64,000 bases of DNA from Nocardioides nematodiphilus (GCF_020216525.1 NZ_JAIWOY010000001.1:372001-436000), one strand, 5' to 3'. Positions 25,578-34,956 are shown, counted from the stretch's first letter. The notes: generated by a model not told the origin, from the sequence alone. Made by a program: numbers and translations.

Positions 25578-26069
25578 ATGACGCTGACGTTCGACGTCCT
25601 GATCGAGGTCCCCAAGGGCTCGCGCAACAAGTACGAGGTCGACCACGAGAGCGGCAAGCTCCGCCTCGACCGCGTGCTCTTCACCTCGATGGTCTACCCG
25701 GCCGACTACGGCTACATCGAGGACACCCTCGGTGGCGACGGCGACCCGCTGGACGCGCTCGTCCTGCTGCCGTTCCCGATCCACCCGGGCATCCTCGTCG
25801 AGTCGCGTCCGGTCGCGATGTACGTGATGGAGGACGAGAAGGGCCAGGACGAGAAGGTCCTCTGCGTCCCCACCGACCCGCGCTTCGACCACATCCAGGA
25901 CCTGTCTGACGTGCCGCCGGACGTGCTCGACGAGATCAAGCACTTCTTCGAGCGCTACAAGGACCTCGAGCCGGGCAAGTCCGTCAAGGGCTCCGACTGG
26001 GTCGGCCGCGAGGCGGCGATCAAGGAGATCGAGGACTCGATCGAGCGGTTCAAGACCTCCGGTCACTGA
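25578..26069 (+). CDS. ppa: Inorganic pyrophosphatase
   Basis: 163 residues preceded by a clear GGAGG eight bases before the ATG. A soluble family I enzyme hydrolysing pyrophosphate to two phosphates with Mg2+, which pulls biosynthetic reactions forward. Signatures are [33 protein letters not shown] (catalytic Asp residues at 54-59) and [13 protein letters not shown]. Length matches other actinobacterial enzymes. It is monocistronic, ending at a hairpin. Confidence 0.98.
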   Translation: MTLTFDVLIEVPKGSRNKYEVDHESGKLRLDRVLFTSMVYPADYGYIEDTLGGDGDPLDALVLLPFPIHPGILVESRPVAMYVMEDEKGQDEKVLCVPTDPRFDHIQDLSDVPPDVLDEIKHFFERYKDLEPGKSVKGSDWVGREAAIKEIEDSIERFKTSGH

Positions 26070-26087
26070 GTCTCCTCAGCACGCGAG

Positions 26088-26118
26088 CAGGGCGCTTCGG
26101 CTTCGACCGGGCGCCCTG
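26088..26118 (+). terminator. Terminator after ppa
   Basis: CAGGGCGC (26088-26095) and GCGCCCTG (26111-26118) form an eight-pair stem, 18 bases after the ppa stop, followed by TCTGCATTTCT. Confidence 0.75.
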
Positions 26119-26130
26119 TCTGCATTTCTG

Positions 26131-26188
26131 CCGACTCGGCCCTCCCGCACCGCCGACTCGGCCCTCCCGCACCGCCGACTCGGCCCTC
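26131..26188. repeat. 22-bp tandem repeat, 2.6 copies
   Basis: Two exact 22-base units beginning CCGACTCGGCCCTCCCG (26131-26152, 26153-26174) and a 14-base partial third copy to 26188. It lies between the ppa terminator and the stop of the convergent hydrolase gene. No function is visible. Confidence 0.9.
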
Positions 26189-26193
26189 GAAGC

Positions 26194-26760
26194 TCACCCG
26201 AGCCAGATGGCGAACGCGCGGATGAAGGCGGCGTGGGCGCCGGCGGTGGCCTGGCGGGCGCACCAGCCGCCGGTGACGGTGAGCGAGTGGTCGGCGCGTG
26301 GGAGCTCGACGATCTCCCCGGGCAGCGAGCGCGCGACCGAGGAGATCCAGTGGTCGTCGGCCGTGCCTCCGACGAGGAGCTGGCGGGCGGCGTTCGCGGC
26401 GATGCCCTCGACGACGTCCGGGCGGCCGAGCAGGGGTGTCAGCCAGCAGGACGGGTACGCGGCGGCCGCGGCGACGGGGGCGGTGAGCGAGCCCAGCGAC
26501 TTGGCCAGCACCCGGACCGGGAGGTCGCCGGCGTCCGCGTCGGCGACGGCCGCGACCAGCTCCGCACCCGCCCAGTCGGACGTCACCGAGGCGGGCGGGC
26601 GCCACCAGAGCTGCCGCACCCGCCAGCCCGCGTCGACGGCAGCCTCCGCGGCGATGGCGAGCAGTGGCTTGTCGGGGTGGTAGCCCTGGCCGGGCACGAC
26701 GACCAGGAGCCCGCGGGCATCGCGTGCGTCCGGCCCGAGATCGACGTAGCGCTGTGCCAT
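26194..26760 (-). CDS. Small alpha/beta hydrolase-like protein
   Basis: 188 residues from ATG 26760, which overlaps the upstream stop as TGATG. The nucleophile elbow is VLAKSLGSL with the serine expected in a hydrolase fold, and PRADHSLTV near the C-terminus supplies a candidate histidine. LLVGGTADDHW fits the acid-bearing strand. The size resembles the KANL3/Tex30-like small hydrolase group. Coupling to an acyl-CoA oxidase-like gene suggests a thioesterase or ester-hydrolase job in lipid metabolism, which is inference. Confidence 0.8.
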   Translation of the reverse strand: MAQRYVDLGPDARDARGLLVVVPGQGYHPDKPLLAIAAEAAVDAGWRVRQLWWRPPASVTSDWAGAELVAAVADADAGDLPVRVLAKSLGSLTAPVAAAAAYPSCWLTPLLGRPDVVEGIAANAARQLLVGGTADDHWISSVARSLPGEIVELPRADHSLTVTGGWCARQATAGAHAAFIRAFAIWLG

Positions 26761-28685
26761 CAGCCGATCAGATCCTCGGCACGCAGCAGCTCGTCGGGGA
26801 CGCCGAAGGCGTTGACCAGGTCCACCGCGGAGGTGCGCAGCTCGCGGCAGAGCGCGCCGACCTCGCGCGAGATCGCCTTGGAGCGCTGGATGGTGAGCCG
26901 GCCGTGCTCCATGAACCACGCGCGATCGCGCTCGATCTCGGCCAGGGCGTGCAGGGTGCAGACCTGGGCGAGCAGCTCCCGCGCGGGGCCTTCGGCCATC
27001 TTCTCCACCCGCGCCACGAAGGCCTCCAGCACCAACCGCTCGACGTGCGCACGGGCGGAGGCGATGACGTGGTCCTGCACCGCCGAGAAGACCTCGGCGG
27101 CGTCCCCGCCGTTGTCGACACCACGCTTGAGTCGGCGCGCCACCCCGCCGAGCATGTGCTCCTCGCGGAAGCGCAGCATCGCGAGGTGATACTCCGGGTC
27201 GCGGATCTCGGCCTCCTGGTCCCAGGAGTCGCCACCGGGCAGGAGATCGCGGACCCGCTCGAGGAGCTTGTGGGCAGAGGTCCGCTCCAGCACGGTGTCG
27301 ACCGCCATCCCGGCGACGAAGCGGACCATCCCCAGCTGGTCGAGGTCCTCGAACGAGCCGGCGTAGTCGGTCAGCAGCCCCTTGGCGACCAGCTGCAGCA
27401 GGACGGTGTTGTCCCCCTCGAAGGTCATGAAGACGTCGGTGTCGGCCTTCAGCGCGGCGAAGCGGTTCTCGGCGAGGTAGCCGGCACCGCCGCACGCCTC
27501 GCGACACTCCTGGATCGCGCGGGTCGCGTGCCACGTGGCGAGTGCCTTCGTACCGGCGGCGCGGGACTCGAGCTCGCGACGGCGGTGCTCCTCGACGGTC
27601 TCCGGGTCGGCGCTGAAGATCTCGTGCAGCTGCTCGCGCAGCTCGTCCTGGGCGAACGAGAGGGCGTAGGACCGCGCGATCAGCGGGATCAGCCGTCGCT
27701 GGTGCTGGCCGTAGTCGAGCAACAGCATCTCCTCGCCCTCACCGGTGCCGAACTGGCGGCGGCGCGCCGCGTACCGGGTCGCGATGGCGAGCGCCGCCTT
27801 CGAGGCCGTGATCCCCGCGCCACCGACGCTGACCCGGCCCTGCACGAGGGTGCCGAGCATGGTGAAGAAGCGCCGGTTCGGGTTCTCGATCGAGGACTCG
27901 TAGCGCCCGTCGTCGGTGATGTCCGCGAAGCGGTTCAGCAGGTTCGCACGCGGCACCCGCACCTCGTCGAACCAGAGCCGGCCGTTGTCGACGCCGTTGA
28001 GCCCCATCTTCGGGCCGTCGTCGGCGATCCGTACGCCGGGCGCGGGCGATCCGTCGACGCGGATCGGGACCAGCACGGCGTGCACGCCGTGGCTCTCGCC
28101 GCCCACGACGAGGTTGGCGAAGACCGCAGCCATCTGCCCGTGTGCCGCGGCGTTGCCGATGTAGTCCTTGTAGGCGTCGGGGCCGCTCGTGGTCACGACG
28201 AGCTCGTCGGTCTCCGGGTCGTACGTGGCGGTGGTGCCGAGCTCGGCGACGTTGGAGCCGTGTCCGTGCTCGGTCATCGCGAAGCAGCCCAGCAGGCGGC
28301 CCGCGACCACGTCGGACAGGTAGGCGTCGTGGTGCCGCTTCGTGCCGAGGTGCAGGATCGCACCGCCGAAGAGCCCGAACTGCACGCCGGTCTTCACCAG
28401 GACCGACAGGTCACCCATCGCGAGGGTCTCGAAGGCCGCGATCGAGGCGCCGATGTCGCCGCCTCCGCCGTACTCCGTGGGGAAGCCGAGGCCGGTGAGA
28501 CCCGTGCCGGCCGTCTCGACGAGGACCTCACGCACCCGCTCGCGGTAGTCGGCGCGGGAGAGCTCCTCGACCTCGGCGAGCATCCCCGCGCGCGGGACGA
28601 GCTCGTCCCGTACGCGCCCGCGGATGTCCGCGTGGCGACCATCGAGTACAGCGGCGATCTCGGCAACGACAGCGGCGGTGTCCAT
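26760..28685 (-). CDS. Acyl-CoA dehydrogenase/oxidase family flavoprotein
   Basis: 641 residues, longer than a classical acyl-CoA dehydrogenase (about 380) and close to acyl-CoA oxidase length. FAD-binding and substrate motifs include LLGCFAMTEHGHGSNVAELG, QGRVSVGGAGITASK, CREACGGAGYLAENR and VFMTFEGDNTVLLQL, where Glu of FEGDN is the expected catalytic base. The C-terminal 200 residues match the oxidase-type helical domain. It would introduce the trans-2 double bond into acyl-CoA; whether electrons go to oxygen or ETF cannot be decided here. Confidence 0.93.
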   Translation of the reverse strand: MDTAAVVAEIAAVLDGRHADIRGRVRDELVPRAGMLAEVEELSRADYRERVREVLVETAGTGLTGLGFPTEYGGGGDIGASIAAFETLAMGDLSVLVKTGVQFGLFGGAILHLGTKRHHDAYLSDVVAGRLLGCFAMTEHGHGSNVAELGTTATYDPETDELVVTTSGPDAYKDYIGNAAAHGQMAAVFANLVVGGESHGVHAVLVPIRVDGSPAPGVRIADDGPKMGLNGVDNGRLWFDEVRVPRANLLNRFADITDDGRYESSIENPNRRFFTMLGTLVQGRVSVGGAGITASKAALAIATRYAARRRQFGTGEGEEMLLLDYGQHQRRLIPLIARSYALSFAQDELREQLHEIFSADPETVEEHRRRELESRAAGTKALATWHATRAIQECREACGGAGYLAENRFAALKADTDVFMTFEGDNTVLLQLVAKGLLTDYAGSFEDLDQLGMVRFVAGMAVDTVLERTSAHKLLERVRDLLPGGDSWDQEAEIRDPEYHLAMLRFREEHMLGGVARRLKRGVDNGGDAAEVFSAVQDHVIASARAHVERLVLEAFVARVEKMAEGPARELLAQVCTLHALAEIERDRAWFMEHGRLTIQRSKAISREVGALCRELRTSAVDLVNAFGVPDELLRAEDLIG

Positions 28686-28731
28686 GCCCCCGACGGTATC
28701 CCCGCCGGGCCCTCCGGCAACCCGTGCGTCG

Positions 28732-30045
28732 CTACGGGCGGGCGAAGAAGTTGGGCGCGGTCCAGGTGTACATCGAGACCTCCTCGACGTACGCCCCCGT
28801 GTGCGGGGCCTGGACGATCATCCCGTTGCCCGCGTAGAGCGCGACGTGGTGGATGGACGACGGGTTGTCCGTCGTGCCCCAGAAGACGAGGTCCCCGGGG
28901 CGCAGGTCGTCGTAGGAGATCGGCGTGGACTGCTCGTACTGTGCGATCGAGTAGTGCGGCAGCGAGATCCCGCCGCGCGCCCACGCGGCCATCGTGAGGC
29001 CGGAGCAGTCCCAGCTGTTCGGGCCGGTCGCGCCCCACACGTACGGGTCGCCGATCTGGCTGCGGGCGAAGGCGAGGGCGGCGGCGACACCGCCGGCCGA
29101 AGCCGGCGGGGCACTGACGGGAGCCGGGGCGTACGAGTCTCCGGAACCCTGCAGCTGCCCGGTGCGCGCGCCCTGTGCGGCCGCCGACTTCTCGTTGCGC
29201 TGCGCCGCTGCGGCAGCGTCGTCGCGGGCCTTCTTCTGCGCGGCCGCCTCGGCGGCGGCCTTCACGGCGGCTGCGGCCGCCGCACGCTGCTGGGCGCGCT
29301 CCTCGAGGGCGGCCTGGCGCTTCGCGGCGACCCGGACGCTGACGTTCTTGAGGCGGGCCAGCTGGTGGATCAGCTGGCTCTTCTGCGCTGCGATCTCGCC
29401 GGCCGCGGCCTGGGCCTGGGCCTGGGCGGCGGTGGCGGCGTCGCGCTTGGCCTTGGCGTCGGCCTCGGCGGCGACCGCCTTCTTCTCGGCGTCGGAGGCC
29501 TGGCGCGCGGTGACGGTGGCCAACGCGGCCGAGGCCTGCACCCGGCCGTACTGGGCGTTGAGTGCCTTCTGCGCGGTCTCCATGGCCTGGCTCTGCTGCT
29601 GGACCTGGTCGATGCCGTTGGCCTTGGCCATGCCGGCGAGCGCGGTCACCTCGGGCGCGGCCTGGTAGTTGCCGACGACGCCGGCGGCGTACGCCGTGCG
29701 CTGGGTCTCCTGCGCGGCCTTCGCCGCGGCGGCTGCCGCGCGGGCCTTGTCCGCGGCGGCGCGGGCCTGGTCGGCGGCCCACTGGGCCCCGTTGTAGGCC
29801 TCGGAGGCGGTCTCAGCCCTGTCGCTGGCCTGCTGCAGCCGGACGTTGGCCGCGGCGAGCTCAGCCTGCACCTGCGCCACCTCGCCGCGCTTGCTGGTGA
29901 CGGCCTGCTGGGCCTGGGCCACGTCCTGCTTGCTCGGCACCGGATCGTGCGGGCTGGCGAGCGCCGAGGACGCGATCAGGCACGTCGACGCGAGGCCGAG
30001 CGAGAGGACGGCAGCGGTTCCGAGAGTCCGCTTCGAGGTAGGCAC
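28732..30045 (-). CDS. Secreted NlpC/P60 peptidoglycan hydrolase with coiled coil
   Basis: 437 residues from GTG 30045. A signal peptide (cleavage near ASSALA-SP, about 30) precedes a 250-residue alanine-rich coiled coil. A linker and the NlpC/P60 catalytic domain (about 315-437) follow, with DCSGL cysteine (about 346), IHHVALY histidine and APHTG. This is the RipA-like layout: cleavage of the D-Glu to mDAP bond in peptide stems during cell separation, with the coiled coil keeping the enzyme inactive or docked to partners. It has its own upstream region of about 120 bases with repeated GGAGTCAC elements. Confidence 0.95.
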   Translation of the reverse strand: MPTSKRTLGTAAVLSLGLASTCLIASSALASPHDPVPSKQDVAQAQQAVTSKRGEVAQVQAELAAANVRLQQASDRAETASEAYNGAQWAADQARAAADKARAAAAAAKAAQETQRTAYAAGVVGNYQAAPEVTALAGMAKANGIDQVQQQSQAMETAQKALNAQYGRVQASAALATVTARQASDAEKKAVAAEADAKAKRDAATAAQAQAQAAAGEIAAQKSQLIHQLARLKNVSVRVAAKRQAALEERAQQRAAAAAAVKAAAEAAAQKKARDDAAAAAQRNEKSAAAQGARTGQLQGSGDSYAPAPVSAPPASAGGVAAALAFARSQIGDPYVWGATGPNSWDCSGLTMAAWARGGISLPHYSIAQYEQSTPISYDDLRPGDLVFWGTTDNPSSIHHVALYAGNGMIVQAPHTGAYVEEVSMYTWTAPNFFARP

Positions 30046-30064
30046 GTCGAGTGACGTTAATGCT

Positions 30065-30111
30065 CAGGAGTCACATCCAGCAACAAAAACCCCAACTTTC
30101 ACAGGAGTCAC
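30065..30111 (-). promoter_or_regulatory. Direct repeat upstream of the NlpC/P60 gene
   Basis: CAGGAGTCAC occurs at 30065-30074 and 30102-30111 (+ strand reading), 37 bases apart, 20 and 57 bases before the GTG. Paired GTCAC elements upstream of a RipA-like gene recall MtrA sites, but the match is short. Confidence 0.35.
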
Positions 30112-30166
30112 CGGCGTGTCGCGTTGACAATTACATTGATGTGATTCTCGAACTACACACGTGTGA

Positions 30167-31225
30167 TTAGGTGCGCGCGGCGATCTCCTGGGCCTCGATC
30201 TGCGCGCCCTCGACCTCCAGATCGCGCTCGCCCTTGCGGACGAACTTCTGCCCGGTCGCCAGGCCGGCGACGTAGAACGAGACCAGCGCGATCATCACGC
30301 CGGCGATGTCGTCCGACAGCGAGTGCCAGCCGAAGTAGAGGGTCGCGAGCGCGGTGATGCCGAAGTTGCACCAGAAGAAGATCCGGATGAGCCGGTTCTG
30401 CACGGTGAACTGCACCATCAGCGCGGTCAGCATGGTGATGCCGCAGTGCAGCGACGCGAAGCCCGCCACCGACTGGACCGCATCCACGATGCTGTCGCTC
30501 CAGCGGATGTTCTGCCGTCCGTGGACCAGGGAGTCCATCAGCTGCTTGGCGGGCGTGTTCGGCTCGGTGGCGTAGTACCAGGGGTAGGCGATGCCGGGCC
30601 CCAGCGTCGGCAGCGCGTAGTAGGACACCGTGCCGAGCGTCCACGCGATGGTCTGCGATCCGACGAACCAGTAGCCGTACGCGAGGTTGCGCGACCAGAC
30701 CAGCCAGATGGTCACCGCGATCGGGACCAGCGGCAGGAACCACAGGTAGACGTAGGAGAAGAAGTACGCCATGAAGCTGTCGCCGAAGATGTTCTGCATC
30801 ACCACACCGGGGTGGTGGCCGAAGAGGATCGCGGTGTCGATCAGCTCCAGGTCGCGGTCGTACTTCGTCGAGATCACGAACGGCAGGGCCGACTTCATGT
30901 TCCGGTAGCCGACGTAGACGACGTAGAAGCAGATGACGCCCAGCGCGACCAGGGTGAGGCGGTCACGGGTCCAGTGCGTGCGGATGCGCTCCATGAAGAC
31001 CGCCCGCATCTCCTTGGGCTTGAACCGCGAGACCCACAGCGTGCGCGGGATCAGGTCGGCGCCGATCGCGCCGCCCAGCAGGATCGGCAGCCGCAGCCAC
31101 GACGGGCCGAGGAAGCTGCCCTCGGGGTCGACCAGGCCGTGCCCGCTCACCCGGGAGAGAACGATCGCACCCGTGCCGACCAGCAGGGCCATACCGATGA
31201 GCAGGAGCTGGGCGCGGCGATACAT
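30167..31225 (-). CDS. PAP2-superfamily membrane phosphatase/transferase (AUR1-like)
   Basis: 352 residues with about six to eight membrane segments. PAP2 active-site motifs are SVAGFASLHCG, containing a Ser...His pair, and YFGWHSLSDDIAG with the His-Asp pair. These resemble the inositol-phosphorylceramide synthase/PAP2_3 branch. Such enzymes remove or transfer phosphate groups on lipid carriers or phospholipids at the outer face of the membrane. The charged C-terminal tail (KFVRKGERDLEVEGAQIEAQ) is cytoplasmic. It starts about 10 bases after the thiQ stop, so it may be at the end of the thiamine-transporter operon, or have its own promoter. Confidence 0.87.
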   Translation of the reverse strand: MYRRAQLLLIGMALLVGTGAIVLSRVSGHGLVDPEGSFLGPSWLRLPILLGGAIGADLIPRTLWVSRFKPKEMRAVFMERIRTHWTRDRLTLVALGVICFYVVYVGYRNMKSALPFVISTKYDRDLELIDTAILFGHHPGVVMQNIFGDSFMAYFFSYVYLWFLPLVPIAVTIWLVWSRNLAYGYWFVGSQTIAWTLGTVSYYALPTLGPGIAYPWYYATEPNTPAKQLMDSLVHGRQNIRWSDSIVDAVQSVAGFASLHCGITMLTALMVQFTVQNRLIRIFFWCNFGITALATLYFGWHSLSDDIAGVMIALVSFYVAGLATGQKFVRKGERDLEVEGAQIEAQEIAART

Positions 31226-31235
31226 GCGTCGCAGT

Positions 31236-32246
31236 TTAGGGAAGGATGCTGAGACGAGCCTGGTCCACGCGCAGCCGCACCCGCTCCCCCGGTCCGACGT
31301 GGGCGACCGAGGCCGCGACGGCGTCCACCTCGCCGACGCCGTCGACGTCCACGACCAGGCGCAGCTGGTCGGGTGTGGCGCGGGCGGCGACGACCTCGCC
31401 GGCCAGCGGGCCGGTGTCGTCGAGGACGATCGCGCTGCGGCGCACCGCCAGCGGGCGTACGGTCGTGGAGGTGCCCTCCTGCGGGTCCAGGCCGCCGGCA
31501 GCGGCCACGATCACCGCGGCGGTGCCCTCCAGGACACGGGCGTAGCCGAGGAACAGCGCCGTCTCGGCGTCGGCCGGGTGGGCCCAGACGTCGCCGACGG
31601 GGCCCTCCTGGACCAGCCGGCCGTCGCGGACGACGGCGAGCCGGTCGGCGACCGCGTACGCCTCCTCCTGGTCGTGCGTGACCAGCAGCGCGGTGGTGCC
31701 GGCGGCGACCAGGATCCGGCGCAGGTCGGCGGCGAGCCGCTCGCGCAGGCTCGCATCGAGCGCCGAGAGCGGCTCGTCGAGCAGCAGCAGCCGAGGCTCG
31801 ACGGCCAGCGCGCGGGCCAGGGCGACGCGCTGGCGCTCACCGCCGGACAGGGTGCCGGGCAGCCGCCTCTCGTACCCGGTCAGGCCGACGAGGTCGAGCA
31901 GCTCGCTCACGCGCTCGCGGCGGGCGGCGGAGGCGACGTGGCGCAGCCGCAGCGGGTAGGCGACGTTGGCGGCGACGGTGAGGTGGCCGAAGAGCTGGCC
32001 GTCCTGGAACATCAGCGCGAAGCCGCGCTTGTGCGTCGGGATGTGGGCGAGGTCCTGGCCGTCCCACGCGATCGTGCCGCTGGTCGTCGGCTCGAGCCCG
32101 GCGACCGCGCGCAGCAGGGTGGACTTGCCCGAGCCGGAGGGGCCGAGGACGGCGAGCACCTGCCCGTCGGGCAGGGTGAGGTCGACGTCGGCGATGGCCG
32201 GCGCGCCGTCGTACGAGACGCTGACCGAGCCGAGCTCGAGACTCAC
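31236..32246 (-). CDS. thiQ: Thiamine ABC transporter, ATP-binding protein
   Basis: 336 residues from GTG 32246, overlapping thiP by GTGA. Walker A GPSGSGKST (35-43), signature LSGGERQRVALARAL, Walker B RLLLLDEPLSALD and the switch LLVTHDQEEA are all intact. The last 100 residues form a TOBE-like regulatory domain absent from the short proteobacterial ThiQ. Substrate assignment rests on the TPP riboswitch and the ThiB-like binding protein, not on the ATPase itself. Confidence 0.9.
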   Translation of the reverse strand: MSLELGSVSVSYDGAPAIADVDLTLPDGQVLAVLGPSGSGKSTLLRAVAGLEPTTSGTIAWDGQDLAHIPTHKRGFALMFQDGQLFGHLTVAANVAYPLRLRHVASAARRERVSELLDLVGLTGYERRLPGTLSGGERQRVALARALAVEPRLLLLDEPLSALDASLRERLAADLRRILVAAGTTALLVTHDQEEAYAVADRLAVVRDGRLVQEGPVGDVWAHPADAETALFLGYARVLEGTAAVIVAAAGGLDPQEGTSTTVRPLAVRRSAIVLDDTGPLAGEVVAARATPDQLRLVVDVDGVGEVDAVAASVAHVGPGERVRLRVDQARLSILP

Positions 32247-33877
32247 AGGACTCCTCCCAGGAGGGGCGCACGGACCCTCTCCACGACCAGCATCACGGCC
32301 GCGGTGGTCGCGGCCAGGACGCAGGACGCGGCGAGTGCCATGCCGTAGTTCATCGGGCCAGGGTGGCCGATGAGCCGGAAGATGACCACCGGGAGGGTGG
32401 CGTTCTCGTCGCGAGCCAGGAAGCTGGTCGCGCCGAACTCCCCGAGCGAGACCGCGAACGCGAAGCCGGCCGCGGCGAGGACGGGCCGGAAGAGCACCGG
32501 CACCTCCACCACGACCAGTCGGCGCAGCGGGCCGGCGCCGAGCGACGCGGCGGCCTGACGCTGCCGGTCGTCGATCCCCTGGAGGGCGGGCACGAGCGTG
32601 CGCACGACCAGCGGCAGCGCGACCAGCGCCTGGGCGATCGGGACGAGCCAGGGCGAGTCGCGGAAGTTCAGCGGGGGGCGGCCGAGGGTGACGAGGAAGC
32701 CGAACCCGAGCGTGACCGCCGACACGCCGAGCGGCAGCATGAAGAGCGCGTCGAGCGCTCCTCGTACGCGCCGCTCGGCCCGGGTGTGCGCGCGCCGGGT
32801 GACCGACAGCGCCACCAGCAGGCCGAGGAGCACGCTGAGCAGCGTCGCGTCGATCGCGATCCGCAGGCTGAGGTCGAGGGCGGTGGTGACGGGCTCGACG
32901 AGCGCCTGGTGGGTGCCGAGCGTGTTGAGCGCACGGTAGTTGGCCATCGTCCAGTGGCCGTCGGCGTCCTTGAGGCTGCCGACGACGAGGGCGAGGATCG
33001 GGGCGGCCACGAAGGCCAGCAGCGCGACGGTGACGAGGATCTGAGGCAGGTCCGCGAGCCGGGGGCGGCGCGGGCGGGGTGGCACCCGCGTGACGGCGGT
33101 CGGGGTCGGCCGCAGCCGGGCGCCGATCGCGAGCAGCAGCGTGACGACCGCGAGCTGGAGGATCGAGAGCGCCGCGGCGCCCTGGAGGTCGAGCAGGTTG
33201 GTGGTGAGGAGGTAGATCTCGGTCTCGACACTGGCGTAGCGCAGCCCGCCGAGGGTGAGCACGACCCCGAAGGCGGTCGCGCAGAACAGGAAGACCACCG
33301 ACGCCGCTCCGACGATCGCCGGCCGCAGCGCGGGGAGGGTGACCGTACGGAACACCGCCCACGGGCCGGCGCCGAGCGCGGCGGCGGCCTCGGCGGGGCG
33401 GTGGTCGAGGCTCTCCCAGGCCGCGCCGACCGCGCGGATCACCACGGCCACGTTGAAGAAGACCAGGCCGGCGATGATCGCCGCGGGGGTGCCGTCGAGG
33501 TCGAGCCACGCGAGCGGGCCGGTGAGGAGCTCGCGGAAGGCGACGCCGACGACGACGGTCGGCAGCACGAACGGCACCAGCAGCGCGGCACGGACCAGTC
33601 GCCGCAGGGGAAAGGCGAGCCGGTGCAGGACGTACGCCGCCGGCAGGCCGAGCACCAGGGTGAGTGATGTCGCGACCGCCGAGCTCCAGACGGTGAACCA
33701 CAGGACGCGGTGCACCCGCGGGCGCTTGAGGACGTCGAGGACGCCCACGAGGTCCCAGTGCCCCTCGGGTCGGAAGCCGCGCCCGACCATCCCGGTCACC
33801 GGCAGGACGAAGAAGATCGCCAGGACGGTGACCGGGATCGCGGCGAGCGCGATCAGCGCGAGGTGACGTCGCTCCAC
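32243..33877 (-). CDS. thiP: Thiamine ABC transporter, fused double permease
   Basis: 544 residues from GTG 33877, a start that overlaps thiB by 25 bases; no better start is seen before LALIALAAIPVTVLAIFFVL. Two BPD permease domains lie in tandem. Each has the EAA loop that docks the ATPase: PAEAAAALGAGPWAVFRTVTLP and RQAAASLGAGPLRRLVVVEVP-like. Roughly twelve membrane segments result. Length and the two-domain form match ThiP (about 536 residues in E. coli). Confidence 0.9.
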   Translation of the reverse strand: MERRHLALIALAAIPVTVLAIFFVLPVTGMVGRGFRPEGHWDLVGVLDVLKRPRVHRVLWFTVWSSAVATSLTLVLGLPAAYVLHRLAFPLRRLVRAALLVPFVLPTVVVGVAFRELLTGPLAWLDLDGTPAAIIAGLVFFNVAVVIRAVGAAWESLDHRPAEAAAALGAGPWAVFRTVTLPALRPAIVGAASVVFLFCATAFGVVLTLGGLRYASVETEIYLLTTNLLDLQGAAALSILQLAVVTLLLAIGARLRPTPTAVTRVPPRPRRPRLADLPQILVTVALLAFVAAPILALVVGSLKDADGHWTMANYRALNTLGTHQALVEPVTTALDLSLRIAIDATLLSVLLGLLVALSVTRRAHTRAERRVRGALDALFMLPLGVSAVTLGFGFLVTLGRPPLNFRDSPWLVPIAQALVALPLVVRTLVPALQGIDDRQRQAAASLGAGPLRRLVVVEVPVLFRPVLAAAGFAFAVSLGEFGATSFLARDENATLPVVIFRLIGHPGPMNYGMALAASCVLAATTAAVMLVVERVRAPLLGGVL

Positions 33878-34953
33878 TGCTGCAGCCACTTCTCGCGCTT
33901 GGCGTCGATGTCGGTCGGGCTGACGGCGAGGGGCTCGGTCGGCATCACCGCGAACTTCGCCCAGGCCTTCGGCAGGGGCGTGCCGGCGACGACCGGGAAG
34001 ACGTACATCGAGTCGGGCAGCGCGCTCTGCACGGCGGGGGTCAGCAGCCAGTCGACGAACGCCTCCGCGCCGGGCACGTTCTTCGCGCCGTTGAGGACCC
34101 CGGCGTACTCGTTGGAGCCGAAGCAGGTGTCGAGCAGCGCCTGGGTCGTCGACGTGCCGTCCTTGACGGTGAACGCCGGCGAGGAGTCGTACGACAGGAC
34201 GATGGGCTTCTTGCCGTGGCCGCCGCCCTGGGTGAAGTCGACCTCGTAGGCCTGGTCCCAGCCGTCGGCGATCTCGGCGCCGTTCGCCATCAGCTTGGTC
34301 CAATAGTCGGGCCAGGCGTCGCCGTAGGTCGCGATGGTGGCGAGCAGGAACGCCATGCCGGGGCTCGACGTGGTGGCGCCGGGCGTGACGAACAGGCCCT
34401 TGTACGCCGGGTCGACCAGGTCGTCGAGCGTCTTGGGGGCCGGAAGATGGTGCGCGGCGAACCAGGTGGTGTCGACGTTGACGCAGACGTTGGCGTGGTC
34501 GATGGGCGTGAGGTGCTGGCCGTCGTCGCCCTCGACGTCGTAGTCGCTGACGCCGGGCGGGACGGTGGCCGGGGTGTAGGCCGCGAAGACGTTGTTCGTC
34601 AGCGCACGTGACGCGAACGTGTTGTCGATGCCGAAGCTGACGTCGCCGGTCGGGTTGCCCTGGGTCAGGACGAGCTTGTTGGTCAGCTTGCCGGCGTCGC
34701 CGCTGGCGCGCACGACGAGGTGGTAGCCGGTCTGCTTCTCGAACTGGGCGATCAGCTTCTTCGGCAGGAACCAGCTGTCGTGGGTGACCAGGACGACGTC
34801 CCTGATCTTCGCGGCGCCCCCGCTCGCGTGGCTCGTCGGCGTGCCGGTCGCGGCGGCGTTGCTGTCGTCGTCCTTCGCGGACACCGAGCACCCCGTCACG
34901 CTCAGTGCGAGTGCGGCCACGGCCGCGGCCGAGATGAATGCATGCTTGCGCAT
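33853..34953 (-). CDS. thiB: Thiamine-binding lipoprotein of ABC transporter
   Basis: 366 residues from ATG 34953 (MRKHAFISAAAVAALALSVTGC). The lipobox LSVTGC puts the acylated cysteine at 22. The mature part matches the ThiB family: VVLVTHDSWFLPKKLIAQFE, NPTGDVSFGIDNTFASRAL, TPIDHANVCVNVD and TSSPGMAFLLATIATYG. It captures thiamine, TPP or a precursor outside the cell. Its Shine-Dalgarno GGGAG (34959-34963) is part of the TPP riboswitch. Confidence 0.93.
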   Translation of the reverse strand: MRKHAFISAAAVAALALSVTGCSVSAKDDDSNAAATGTPTSHASGGAAKIRDVVLVTHDSWFLPKKLIAQFEKQTGYHLVVRASGDAGKLTNKLVLTQGNPTGDVSFGIDNTFASRALTNNVFAAYTPATVPPGVSDYDVEGDDGQHLTPIDHANVCVNVDTTWFAAHHLPAPKTLDDLVDPAYKGLFVTPGATTSSPGMAFLLATIATYGDAWPDYWTKLMANGAEIADGWDQAYEVDFTQGGGHGKKPIVLSYDSSPAFTVKDGTSTTQALLDTCFGSNEYAGVLNGAKNVPGAEAFVDWLLTPAVQSALPDSMYVFPVVAGTPLPKAWAKFAVMPTEPLAVSPTDIDAKREKWLQQWSDVTSR

Positions 34954-34956
34954 CTG

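Noticed and set aside
26207..28997. Long + strand open frames opposite the acyl-CoA oxidase-like gene
   Set aside because: Composition is that of an antisense shadow, with no family motif, and the - strand protein has full catalytic motifs.
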